A DNA stretch of 48,275 nucleotides, from assembly GCA_023245775.1 (NCBI GenBank), contig JAHFJR010000004.1:9528-57802 (forward strand). Direction: 5' to 3'. The notes below the pieces were generated by a model. The model saw nothing but the letters and a program-made list of their open reading frames with translations, was not told the origin of the DNA and searched no databases. The translations under genes and the position numbers were made by a program. Below are positions 7,828 to 16,500 of this stretch, one piece after another; the first letter of the stretch is position 1, and each line of letters opens with the position of its first letter. The stretch is from Candidatus Peribacteria bacterium. GTDB lineage: Bacteria > Patescibacteriota > Gracilibacteria > Peribacterales > Peribacteraceae.

Positions 7828-8814
7828 ATGCGTCACCTTGTCATCGTCGATGGACACCATCTCCTATATCGAGCGTACTGGGCGATCCCGAGGTCGATGA
7901 AGACCTCCTCTGGAGAGCAGGTGAATACAGCCTTCGGATTTGCGTCGATGCTTCTGCAGATCCTCAGGGTCGAGCAGCCCGATCAACTCCTCTTCTGTTT
8001 CGATGCGGACGAGGACACCTTTCGTCACAAGGAGTACCCCGAGTACAAGGCGGGACGCAGCGCCACACCTGACGATTTCCATCCGCAAGTTCCGAGGGTC
8101 CTGCAGCTGCTTGATGCGTTTCACATCAAGATGGTCTCTGGCAATGCCTACGAGGCTGATGATTACGCCTGCTCGTACGCTCGTCTTGCTGAGAGAGCGG
8201 GAGGACGCGTCACCATTGTCACCGGCGACCGAGATCTCTTCCAGCTCAGTTCCGAAACGATCCGCGTCGCCATTCCCTACAAGGGATACCAGATGCCGGA
8301 GTACATGGGACCCTCGGAGATCTTCAAGAAATATGGAGTAACGCCCGCACAAATCCCCGCGTACAAGGGGTTGGTGGGAGATGCGTCTGACAATTTGCCT
8401 GGTGTGAAAGGCATTGGCCCGAAGGCGGCCGAAGCACTCCTGCAGCAGTACGGTTCACTGGAGTCGATCTACGAACACCTCGGCGAGATCAGAGCCTCGT
8501 GGAGGACGAAGTTGGAAGCCGGAAGGGAACAGGCATTCTTCTGCCAACGCATGGCACTCCTCCTCGATACCATTCCCGCATCGATCCCCCTGGAGGATCT
8601 TGCGTTTCAGGATATTCCGACGAAGAGTATCGAAGATTTTTTCTCCACTCTCGAGTTCACACTCGTTGCAAAAAGATTTCGGATGTTCCTGGAGACTCCC
8701 TACGGGCGAACACATTTTCTGATGGATGGAACGCAGTATCCTTCGAGTGCACAACTTGTTTCTGAGGGAGCGCCAAAGAAAATTCTGGAGACGACACAGA
8801 TGACATTATTATAG
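7828..8814 (+). CDS. 5'-3' exonuclease (PolI N-terminal/FEN-like)
   Basis: 328 residues. It matches the 5'-nuclease domain of DNA polymerase I: IVDGHHLLYRAYWA at the N-terminus, FCFDADEDTFRHKEYPEYKAGR, the metal-binding EADDYACSY and VTGDRDLFQL, and the helix-hairpin-helix DASDNLPGVKGIGPKAA at about 190-206. There is no polymerase domain, so it is a stand-alone flap nuclease for primer removal and repair. The nearest upstream element is the nonamer array; the leader is C/T-rich without a Shine-Dalgarno. Confidence 0.92.
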   Translation: MRHLVIVDGHHLLYRAYWAIPRSMKTSSGEQVNTAFGFASMLLQILRVEQPDQLLFCFDADEDTFRHKEYPEYKAGRSATPDDFHPQVPRVLQLLDAFHIKMVSGNAYEADDYACSYARLAERAGGRVTIVTGDRDLFQLSSETIRVAIPYKGYQMPEYMGPSEIFKKYGVTPAQIPAYKGLVGDASDNLPGVKGIGPKAAEALLQQYGSLESIYEHLGEIRASWRTKLEAGREQAFFCQRMALLLDTIPASIPLEDLAFQDIPTKSIEDFFSTLEFTLVAKRFRMFLETPYGRTHFLMDGTQYPSSAQLVSEGAPKKILETTQMTLL

Positions 8815-9115
8815 AGTGTCACTCCATAGTCTTGCACCTGTGTCCATTGATCGAGAAAGACCTTCTAGAAGCCATCGTCTACTTTTTGTACTCAATACAA
8901 TTTTGATGAATAAAAAAAGTGAAATGAGATCATTCTTTTCGTATCCTGACTCAAGAAAAAATTTTACTTGTCATCGTTTTTTTCGTCACCTTGAATACGT
9001 AACGTAGTCAGATGTCTCTTGCAGCTCTTTTACTGACTTCTCTAGACTGTAGTCCGATCTAGAAAGAGATCGCTCGCTTCGGGCGTTTTCACCTCCATCA
9101 TCACCCTTCCTTCTT
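8815..9115 (+). other. AT-rich intergenic region before ftsA
   Basis: 301 bp with no convincing gene. The middle (about 8880-9000) is strongly AT-rich. A weak promoter-like pair TTGTCA (8968-8973) - 17 bp - TTGAAT (8991-8996) is visible, then a hairpin CGATCT-AGAAAG-AGATCG at 9055-9072 in the presumed ftsA leader. The last 17 nt before the ATG are pyrimidine-rich. Confidence 0.5.
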
Positions 9116-10357
9116 ATGGCCAAAGAACGTGTTCTTGCGAGTCTTGATATCGGCAGTGCGAAGATCCGCACGGTCGTTGCCGTTGTCGATTCCTCTGATG
9201 GTGGGCAGGTGCCGAGCGTTATCGGTGTTGGACTCTCACCCAGTCTCGGGATGCGCAAAGGCCACGTGATCGATATCGAGGAGACGATTCACAACATCAT
9301 CTCCGCTCTCGAGGACGCTGAGCGTATGGCCGGTGTGCCGATCAACCACGTGTTCGTTGGGATGAGTGGCAGCCACATCGAGGCGTTCGACAGTCGTGGT
9401 GTCATTGCGATCTCGGGCAGCGAGATCCTCGTCGAGGACATCGCGCGTGTGCTCGAGGCTGCTCAGGCTGTCAGCATCCCCAGTAATCGACGCATCCTGC
9501 ACATCGAACCGAAGAGTTACGCTGTCGATGAGCAGCGTGGCATCAAGAATCCCGTCGGAATGACCGGTATCAGATTGGAAGTCGAGGCGCACATCATCAC
9601 GGGGCAGATCCAACATGTGAAGAATCTGGAGAAGTGTGTCGATCAAGCTGGCGTCGATATCGATGCGTTGGTTCCTGCCACCATTGCGATCTCTGAGGCG
9701 GTCCTCACGAAGCGGCAGAAGGAGTTGGGTGTCGTGATCATCGACATCGGCGCTGGTTCCACCAGTGTCGCGATCTATGAAGAGGGGACGATCCTGCACT
9801 CGGTCTGTCTGCCGGTTGGCGGAGAGAATGTGACCAATGACATCGCGATTGGTCTTCGCACCTCCATCGACACGGCGGAGAAGATCAAGATCGAGTTTGG
9901 GTCCGTGCTTCCATCAGAAATCCAAGAGCGGGAGATGATCGATCTCTCGACTGTGAGCAAGATGGATACGCAGACCATCAGCAAGAAGTACATGGCCGAG
10001 ATCATGCAGGCTAGGTACTACGAGATCTTCTCGCTCGTGAAGGAGGAACTGAAGCGTGTTGGTCGCGATGGTCTCCTCCCCGCAGGTGCGTTACTGACGG
10101 GGGCTGCGGTGAAGGCTCCGGGAGTGCTCGACATCGCGCGCGAAGTGCTCGGACTCCCCGTGCAGATGGGCTTTCCAGTCGAGATCGGAGGTGTCATCGA
10201 GAAGGTCGATGACCCGGCGTACGCCACCGCACTCGGCACACTCCTCTGGGGTGTGCGTGAGGGTCAGCACCATGGACACGGTTTTTCGATGGGTAATTTC
10301 GATGTCAAGCGCGTGGTGGGTCATGTCGGTTCCTGGTTCAAGAATCTCCTTCCGTAA
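9116..10357 (+). CDS. ftsA: Cell division protein FtsA
   Basis: 413 residues. Actin-fold ATPase that tethers FtsZ to the membrane. ASLDIGSAKIRTVVA (phosphate 1), the SHIEAFDSRGVIAISG segment of subdomain 1C, VIIDIGAGSTSVAIY (phosphate 2) and LTGAAVKAPGVLDIA (adenosine loop) are in order. The C-terminus VGSWFKNLLP is a short amphipathic helix typical of the membrane-targeting sequence. ftsZ follows 87 bp downstream on the same strand, so the two likely form the usual division operon. The ATG is preceded by a C/T tract, not a Shine-Dalgarno. Confidence 0.96.
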   Translation: MAKERVLASLDIGSAKIRTVVAVVDSSDGGQVPSVIGVGLSPSLGMRKGHVIDIEETIHNIISALEDAERMAGVPINHVFVGMSGSHIEAFDSRGVIAISGSEILVEDIARVLEAAQAVSIPSNRRILHIEPKSYAVDEQRGIKNPVGMTGIRLEVEAHIITGQIQHVKNLEKCVDQAGVDIDALVPATIAISEAVLTKRQKELGVVIIDIGAGSTSVAIYEEGTILHSVCLPVGGENVTNDIAIGLRTSIDTAEKIKIEFGSVLPSEIQEREMIDLSTVSKMDTQTISKKYMAEIMQARYYEIFSLVKEELKRVGRDGLLPAGALLTGAAVKAPGVLDIAREVLGLPVQMGFPVEIGGVIEKVDDPAYATALGTLLWGVREGQHHGHGFSMGNFDVKRVVGHVGSWFKNLLP

Positions 10358-10377
10358 TTTTTTCGCGGATCTCAGAT

Positions 10378-10426
10378 CCACTTTCAACTGTCCACTTTCA
10401 ACTCTCAACTTTCCACTTTCCACTTC
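10378..10426 (+). repeat. Heptad array between ftsA and ftsZ
   Basis: Seven consecutive 7-bp units: CCACTTT, CAACTGT, CCACTTT, CAACTCT, CAACTTT, CCACTTT, CCACTTC. Only the pyrimidine half is present here. The same words occur on the other strand before comF at 19254-19288. The array ends 18 nt before the ftsZ ATG and lies in its untranslated leader. Confidence 0.9.
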
Positions 10427-10444
10427 GTCCTTACCCCCCTTCCC

Positions 10445-11710
10445 ATGTCAGACACTCTCCGCTCCCTCTTCTCATCCTCCAAGAGCAGTTCGAGTTCCGG
10501 CTCTGGTTCCGGTGCTGCTGCAGGCAAGAGTCAGTCGTATGACGATGCTCCCCCCTCTGCTCCATCGTCCGGTTATCAGGAGGTGCGTCCAGACGTTGCT
10601 CCGAATGCGATCATCCGCGTCATTGGTGTCGGTGGTGGTGGAACGAATGCCGTTGCACGAATGATCAGTAGCAAGGTTGGAGGGGTCGAGTTCATCGCCG
10701 TGAATACGGATGCGCAAGCACTCTTCCACAATGCTGCGGCGACGAAGGTGAATATCGGCAGAGGCACGACACGTGGCCTCGGGGCAGGAGCGAATCCGGA
10801 TATTGGTCTGCAGTCGGCCAAGGAGAGTTCCGAGGAACTGAAGAAGGTGATGGAGGGTGCGGATCTCATCTTCATCACGGCGGGACTCGGAGGCGGTACT
10901 GGTTCGGGTGCAGCTCCCTACATCGCAGAACTCGCACGCAGCATGGGTATTCTGACGGTGGGTGTTGTGACGCGTCCATTCAGTTTCGAGGGGCTGCGAC
11001 GCAGAAAGCAAGCCGATGAATCGCTCGAGTCACTCCGTGGCAAGGTTGATACACTCATCACCATTCCGAATGACAAAGTCTTGTCTCTCATCGACAAAAC
11101 GACCCCGCTGACCGAAGCGTTCCAGATCGTCGATGAGATCCTCCGTCATGGAATCGAGGGCATCGCGAGTCTCATCACGGTGCACGGACTCGTGAACGTA
11201 GACTTCGCAGACGTTCGGTCCGTCATGCAGGATGCTGGTTCTGCTCTCATGGGCATCGGGTACGGCACCGGCGACAGTCGCGCGTCCGAGGCGGCGCGTG
11301 CTGCGGTCGATTCTCCGCTCCTGGAGCTCAGTATCAGTGGTGCAAAGGGTATTCTCTTCAACATCACAGGTGGGAATGACATGAGCATGTTCGAGGTCGA
11401 CGAGGCGGCGCGCATCGTGACGGAAGCTGCTGATCCCGAGGCCAATATCATCTTTGGGGCTGTCATCGATGACGCGTACACCGGTCAGGTGAAGTGCACG
11501 GTGATCGCCACAGGTTTCGAGGAGAAGAAGGATGCTCCTGTGTCCATGGCGGGTGCTCCGCTCCTGCGGAGTGTGCCGGCATTCAAGAAGATCCAGGACC
11601 AGGCGAAAGCGGATCGTCCCGATGAAGCCGTCCTCAAGATGACCGGACAACAGCTGAATGAAGAGGAGCTGGAAGTGCCGACGTTCATGCGGAAGAAAAT
11701 TGGGAAGTAG
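10445..11710 (+). CDS. ftsZ: Cell division protein FtsZ
   Basis: 421 residues. Tubulin-like GTPase forming the Z ring. The GTP-binding GGGTGSG is at about 149-155, preceded by VIGVGGGGTNAVARM near 59. The T7-loop NVDFADV near 254 supplies the catalytic aspartate. A Ser/Gly-rich N-terminal extension of about 50 residues precedes the core. The C-terminal LEVPTFMRKKIGK resembles the conserved tail that binds FtsA (LDIPTFLR), and ftsA is next to it. Translation starts after the heptad array. Confidence 0.97.
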   Translation: MSDTLRSLFSSSKSSSSSGSGSGAAAGKSQSYDDAPPSAPSSGYQEVRPDVAPNAIIRVIGVGGGGTNAVARMISSKVGGVEFIAVNTDAQALFHNAAATKVNIGRGTTRGLGAGANPDIGLQSAKESSEELKKVMEGADLIFITAGLGGGTGSGAAPYIAELARSMGILTVGVVTRPFSFEGLRRRKQADESLESLRGKVDTLITIPNDKVLSLIDKTTPLTEAFQIVDEILRHGIEGIASLITVHGLVNVDFADVRSVMQDAGSALMGIGYGTGDSRASEAARAAVDSPLLELSISGAKGILFNITGGNDMSMFEVDEAARIVTEAADPEANIIFGAVIDDAYTGQVKCTVIATGFEEKKDAPVSMAGAPLLRSVPAFKKIQDQAKADRPDEAVLKMTGQQLNEEELEVPTFMRKKIGK

Positions 11711-11751
11711 TCACCCTAGCATCGTTCCTTCAGGAGGGTGATTGTAGTCGC

Positions 11752-12192
11752 ATGTTAGATGGTTACATGGTTCAATGGTTGCAAGCATCCTCCTTACATT
11801 CTATGGAGAAAAGGTATGTGAAATTGAATGATATTAGGGCGTATATAATTGCATTTCATCTTTCCAATGAGGTTTGGGAGACCGTTGTACATTGGGATTT
11901 TTTTGCAAAAGATACCATTGGTAAACAGTTTGTTCGGGCAGTGGATTCAATTTCTGCAAATATTGCTGAAGGATTTGGACGTTTTACAAAGAAAGAAAAA
12001 ATTCAATTTTATCGCTATGCTTCTGGTTCCTTGAAAGAATCTTTTGATTGGAATGAAAAGGCAAAGAAGAGGAACCTTTTTTCATCGGAACAGTATGATC
12101 ATATTTTTGAACAATTAAATTTCTTACCTAGAGAAATCAACACACTCATCAAAATTACGAATAGCAAATTAACCATTTAACCATTGAACAAT
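11752..12192. repeat. Inverted octamer arrays bracketing the S23-type gene
   Basis: Left: ATGGTTAC, ATGGTTCA, ATGGTTGC at 11759-11782. Right: TTAACCAT, TTAACCAT, TGAACAAT at 12169-12192. The two sides are inverted copies of one octamer theme. The right array covers the stop codon of the S23-type gene and abuts the start codon of dut. The enclosed segment is clearly AT-richer than its neighbours. Confidence 0.8.
11803..12180 (+). CDS. Four-helix bundle protein, S23 family
   Basis: About 125 residues from the ATG giving MEKRYVKLNDIRAY; upstream in-frame ATGs fall inside the octamer array. The pattern 'A..LS.EVWE...W.FFAKDTIGKQFVRAVDSISANIAEGFGR' is the S23/Avd-like four-helix bundle signature, followed by 'FYRYASGSLKES'. 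Proteins of this family are encoded by intervening sequences in 23S rRNA genes and occur as free-standing genes in many bacteria; their function is unclear. The gene is AT-rich (codons such as ttt, aaa, att) compared with ftsZ and dut on either side, which suggests recent arrival together with the flanking repeats. Confidence 0.85.
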   Translation: MEKRYVKLNDIRAYIIAFHLSNEVWETVVHWDFFAKDTIGKQFVRAVDSISANIAEGFGRFTKKEKIQFYRYASGSLKESFDWNEKAKKRNLFSSEQYDHIFEQLNFLPREINTLIKITNSKLTI

Positions 12193-12622
12193 GGACGTTT
12201 TCATTCAGAGGGTTGACCCCACACTCGATCTTCCCCGCTATCAGAGCCTCGGGGCTGCCGCGTTCGACTTCGTCACGCGTGAGACCACGGTGATCCTGCC
12301 GAAAGCCATGGGATTCATCCCGAGTAATGTCATCGTGAAAGTTCCCGAGGGGTACGCACTGCTCCTCTTACCCCGTTCGTCGCTTCCTCGCAAAAAAGGT
12401 CTCATCTGCCCACATTCGCTTGGACTCATCGACCTCGATTATCACGGTCCGAAGGATGAGATCTTCGTGCAGGTGCAGAATATCACGGATGTGCCCGTGA
12501 CGGTCGAGAGGGGAGAGCGCATAGCCCAGGGACTCTTCGTCAAGATCGACCGAGCGGAGTGGACAGAGGTAGCTGACCACGGTGCACAGACGCGAGGAGG
12601 GTTTGGGAGTACGGGAGGATAA
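12191..12622 (+). CDS. dut: dUTP diphosphatase
   Basis: 143 residues. Hydrolyses dUTP to dUMP and pyrophosphate, keeping uracil out of DNA and supplying dTMP synthesis. The five trimeric dUTPase motifs are visible: AAAFDF (1), PRSSLPRK (2), GLIDLDYHG (3, catalytic Asp), GERIAQGLF (4) and RGGFGSTGG (5). The start codon is the end of the octamer array. The last 82 bp (12533-12614) are duplicated at 13493-13574 beyond the toxin-antitoxin-like pair, so the dut 3' end looks like the insertion site of that pair. Confidence 0.93.
   Translation: MDVFIQRVDPTLDLPRYQSLGAAAFDFVTRETTVILPKAMGFIPSNVIVKVPEGYALLLLPRSSLPRKKGLICPHSLGLIDLDYHGPKDEIFVQVQNITDVPVTVERGERIAQGLFVKIDRAEWTEVADHGAQTRGGFGSTGG
12533..12614 (+). 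repeat. Direct repeat, left copy (dut 3' end)
   Basis: 82 bp identical to 13493-13574 except at 12556 (G/A) and 12565 (A/G). The offset is exactly 960 bp with no gaps. Confidence 0.95.
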
Positions 12623-12633
12623 TGTGATATACT
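12603..12633 (+). promoter_or_regulatory. -10 box of a near-leaderless gene pair
   Basis: TATACT at 12628-12633 lies 6 nt before the ATG at 12640; TTGGGA at 12603-12608 is a possible -35 with a long 19-bp spacer. Transcription would begin at or next to the start codon. Confidence 0.5.
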
Positions 12634-12639
12634 GAAAGT

Positions 12640-12831
12640 ATGCGTACGTGGGAGTATGATCCGGCAACACTGGGGACAGATGATGCTGCCGTGCAGTGGA
12701 AGCTCGAGCGGCAAGTTCTCTATGGCATGAACAGAGGGGAGAAACTTGACGCACGACTTCTCAGGAAGTTCTTGCCCAAGCTTCATCTTCCGCCGGAGTA
12801 CCGACGTTTTCTTCGTCTTGTGCTCTCATGA
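12640..12831 (+). CDS. Small partner of AbiEii-type protein (antitoxin-like)
   Basis: 63 residues (MRTWEYDPATLGTDD...), mostly helical and with a basic tail. It overlaps the AbiEii-like gene in an ATGA, so the two are translationally coupled. In such pairs the first, smaller gene is usually the antitoxin or a partner; I do not recognise the family. It does not resemble the longer winged-helix AbiEi. Both genes lie between the two dut repeats. Confidence 0.6.
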   Translation: MRTWEYDPATLGTDDAAVQWKLERQVLYGMNRGEKLDARLLRKFLPKLHLPPEYRRFLRLVLS

Positions 12832-13490
12832 CGCATCCTACGATTCTCACCGCTCATCAGCGCGAGGTTCTGCGGTTGTTTGCCTCTGAAGTCGATCTTT
12901 GTGATGCATTCGTACTGAGTGGAGGAACAGCTCTGGCAGCGTTTCATCTCCACCATCGGCTTTCCGATGATCTTGATTTTTTTTCACTCGAGCGAGTCGA
13001 TGACCTTCGCGTACGTCGTTTTGTGGATCGCGTCGTCCATGCACTGTCTGCGAAGGACCAAGAAATGCGTCGCATTTTTGACCGACACCTGTTCTTTCTG
13101 ACACTGCAGGATGATGCTCTTCTGAAGATTGAATTTACTCATTACCCCTACCCTTCTCTTGAAAAGCCACGCATCATCGATGGTCTTCGCATCGATGGTC
13201 TTCGGGATATTGCTGCGAATAAACTGGCAGCAATGCTCGATCGGTTCGAGCCGAAGGACTACTATGATCTTTTTTTGCTCATCCAAGGTTCTCCTGGTCT
13301 TGCACGTTTGCGTGCAGATACGGAGAAGAAGTTTGGTATGCGGATTGATGCTGTGACTCTGGGTGCTGCGCTTGTTCGGGGCGATTCGCTTCCGATTTTG
13401 CCACATCTTCTCACTCCGATCGATCCGAATGTGGTCTCTGCATTTTTTCTCTCACTCGCCAGGTCGCTCAAGAAGGAAACAATTGGTTGA
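12828..13490 (+). CDS. AbiEii/AbiGii-type nucleotidyltransferase
   Basis: 220 residues. FVLSGGTALAAFHL followed by RLSDDLDFFS is the polymerase-beta nucleotidyltransferase signature (GG and the DxD-like acidic pair). IAANKLAAMLDRFEPKDYYDLFLL is the second conserved block of the family (K near the active site and the KD..D motif). AbiEii proteins act as toxins in type IV toxin-antitoxin and phage-abortive systems by transferring nucleotides. A 15-bp tandem duplication (13176-13205) gives the doubled IDGLR-IDGLR. It ends 2 bp before the right dut repeat. Confidence 0.85.
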   Translation: MTHPTILTAHQREVLRLFASEVDLCDAFVLSGGTALAAFHLHHRLSDDLDFFSLERVDDLRVRRFVDRVVHALSAKDQEMRRIFDRHLFFLTLQDDALLKIEFTHYPYPSLEKPRIIDGLRIDGLRDIAANKLAAMLDRFEPKDYYDLFLLIQGSPGLARLRADTEKKFGMRIDAVTLGAALVRGDSLPILPHLLTPIDPNVVSAFFLSLARSLKKETIG

Positions 13491-13492
13491 CC

Positions 13493-13574
13493 CTCTTCGT
13501 CAAGATCGACCGAGCAGAGTGGACGGAGGTAGCTGACCACGGTGCACAGACGCGAGGAGGGTTTGGGAGTACGG
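13493..13574 (+). repeat. Direct repeat, right copy (detached dut 3' end)
   Basis: 80 of 82 bases match the dut 3' end. In the dut frame it would encode the last dUTPase motif (RGGFGST) and continue to a stop as DIVD. It has no start of its own here, so it is a gene remnant left by an insertion or duplication. Confidence 0.92.
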
Positions 13575-13584
13575 ATATCGTTGA

Positions 13585-16500
13585 TTAGTGATGTGATGAC
13601 GGAGGTGCGAGATGTGGCTTCGCATTCCCGTTATCGTCGGAGTTCCAGAATTGCTGTGCTTTCTCGAGCGTAAAGTCACCATTTTCTGGGATGAGCTTTT
13701 TGTCTTCGGCGTAGCTAGCGAGGAATGTTACCACTGCAGGCATATTCCCTTCCATTTTCTTCTCAAGCTGATCGACGAATGTGGATGTTGCACTTTTCAT
13801 GCGTACGTAGATATCGTCGCTTTTTTCGAGTAATTTCCCAGTATCGGGATCTTTTTTTCCATAGATTCGGAGGAGTTCTTCAGCACTGTCATTCTTTCTC
13901 GAGACACCAATGAAATCTTTAATCTTAAATCCATCAATTGTGTCCATTCCCAAGGCTTTGCAGAGGTCCACGGTGAAATTATTCATATTGTCTCGGAAGA
14001 CACTCGTCTTATTGTTCCCCCCTGAGACAGGGGCCTGTTGGTCGATCTCTTGCCAGCTGAGGTTTGGATCTCTGTTATCCGTACCGATAGCGCCGATTGA
14101 CTTTCTAGTTATTTTATTGTCCCACATTGCATAGCCTCCGAGTGTTGTTGCAAGTTTTAGAATATCGCGCTGCGTAATGGGAGGATGGCGGAACTTCGCC
14201 TTGAGGGCGAAGTACTTCATGAAGGAGTTGTAGCCCACGTATCCGTTTTGTAGGGCGGCTGGGGACATTCTCCATTGGCTTCCGGATTGGAATGTGATCA
14301 TGTTATCGATACCCGAAAATCCAAGATGTGTGATGTACATTGGGACGTCTTCGTGATCGATGTTTTGCACGTTCTTCAGTGCCTTACCGACGCGTTTTGA
14401 GACGTTATAGTCGAAGGCGACAGTGTTATAGAGGAAGGCGGTCATTTTATTTCCCGGTTCAAATGGATCGTTATACTCCGTGACCTTTCTTGAGATTTTG
14501 TCGATCTCGTAGTAGGTGTTGTTTTGTCCACTGGAGAAGAAATCGATGAAGGGGAACTGATTCAGAATCCCGAAATTTTCACCAGAGAACGCACGCAGAC
14601 GGTCGATGGAGAGCAGGCCCGACTGAACACCCTTGATGAGATAGAAGAATTTAGCTTCCATGCTGGATTTGCCGTTGTACATGGCATGGAAGAGAATTTT
14701 TTCGTAGAGGTGTGGGTTTACCTCTTCCTCCTTGGAGGCCGTGCCTGCCTTTACTTTCTCCCAGTTTTGTAGCATTTTCTTCAACTCCGTTCCATGCATG
14801 CCAAGGGCAGAGAGGTCGTCGGCGTAGTTGGTGAATTTGTCTGTGCCGCTCTTGATGCTACCGTCGTTTTCGGTCTTCCAATTCTCATACAGGTCTTTGT
14901 CGCGCCAGATGTCTGCGATCATTTTCTGAAGCCAAGAGTTACGGAGACGCGTGTCTTTGAGACACGCGTTTCTTGGCATATGGTACCCTGAGAAGAATTC
15001 CAGCTTCTTCCAAAGTCCTTCGCTGTCGTTCCAGTCTAGACGTCCATGGTGTGCCAGGAGCTTGATGATGGCTTTGAGCTGATCGGTATTGGTGACTTTT
15101 GGTAGGTACTGGTGTTGCAGGTCATGTGCATCGATCTTCTCCCAGCCCTTTTCCCACACCCCAACTTCCGCCTCTTCCGACTCGCGGTCACGGCGTTCAA
15201 ATTCGTGTTTTAGGCGCCCTAGGTACATCACCTCGTCTGGGATCATCCCAGTGATCGCCTTGCCTACACGGCTGCTAACGCCCTCCCCACGACGCTTCCA
15301 CATACGCTGGATGTCTTCTCCCATCTGATTGAACATCGTCATCATGTCATAGATGCTCATCCATTCCACGTCGTGGAAAAGAACCCTCGTCAACGTCCGT
15401 GCTCCTGTTTTACCGGCCCCTGTGAGATCGGATTGTTCCTTTTCGATTTCCACGGTTTCCTTGTAAAGATCTTCAAGTGTTTTATTGATGTCTTTGAGGC
15501 GAGTGACGAGGGTCGCATCGGTCACATACGCTCCGGACTTGAAACTGGCGCGCATCTTTCCCACAGCTTCTTTCATCTCCGTGAAGTGATAGATTTTATT
15601 CGCTGAGTCCAACGTTTGTGGGTATGCCTCGAAGAACGCATCGCAGTCGAGGATCGTTTTCTCAGCTTTCTCGAGCATCGAGTCTACAAATTCTTTCTTG
15701 TCTGCATCGCTCGTTTGACTCTCTCCATTGTCATGCTCGTCGTCATCGGGTTCATGGCCGCCATTCATCTTGGCGGTGCCGGTAAGTTCCACTAATGGAT
15801 CTTCGTGCGTCTCAGTATCTTTCTGCTCGAAGAGCCGGAAAAGTGACGTCAGTTCTGGGCTTACGTTCGCGTCGCTCTCGCTCTTCCAGTCTGAGTAGCG
15901 ATTGGCCAGCTCGTCCATGAGCTTCCAGATGTCACTCTTCGTTGGATGCTCAGGATTTTCCAGCGCGAGGCCCCACGTTGGTGCCTGCATGAGCAACAGG
16001 TCCTGGAACGATTTGCCGTCGGGCGCCTTCTCATGATGCAGACGGTTGTGCAGGTGCAGAAGGAGTGCTGGGAAGACTTTGCATCTGCGGAGTCCGTCGA
16101 TGATCAGATGCCCCGTCTCGTGTTGGATTACCTTTGCTTCCGTCATGGATGGCGTGCTCTCGATTTTCTTTGTATTTAGATAGATAAGGCCGCTTTTGTA
16201 GTCGTAGCAACCGAAATCATCTTCCTCTCCGTGCGTGAGGCGTACATACTCCGTCGGATTGTCGACTCTGGTGATGAGATTTTCGTCACGTTGTTCAATC
16301 TTTGAAAGCCAATCATCGTACTCTTGGAGCCTCTCAAGTTTTATACAGGCGCTCTTGACGCACTCCCCGCGTTTCTTTTGGAATGCGGCGGTCTCTGGTT
16401 GTTTGATAAGATTTCCCTCGATATCCACCATGCTGACTTCCTCGGCCATGTGAAGATCCATACCGATCTCCGTTTCACGTTCTTTCAGGGCTGCAGTGAG

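Noticed and set aside
10378..10426. CRISPR array
   Set aside because: Units are 7 bp without spacers.
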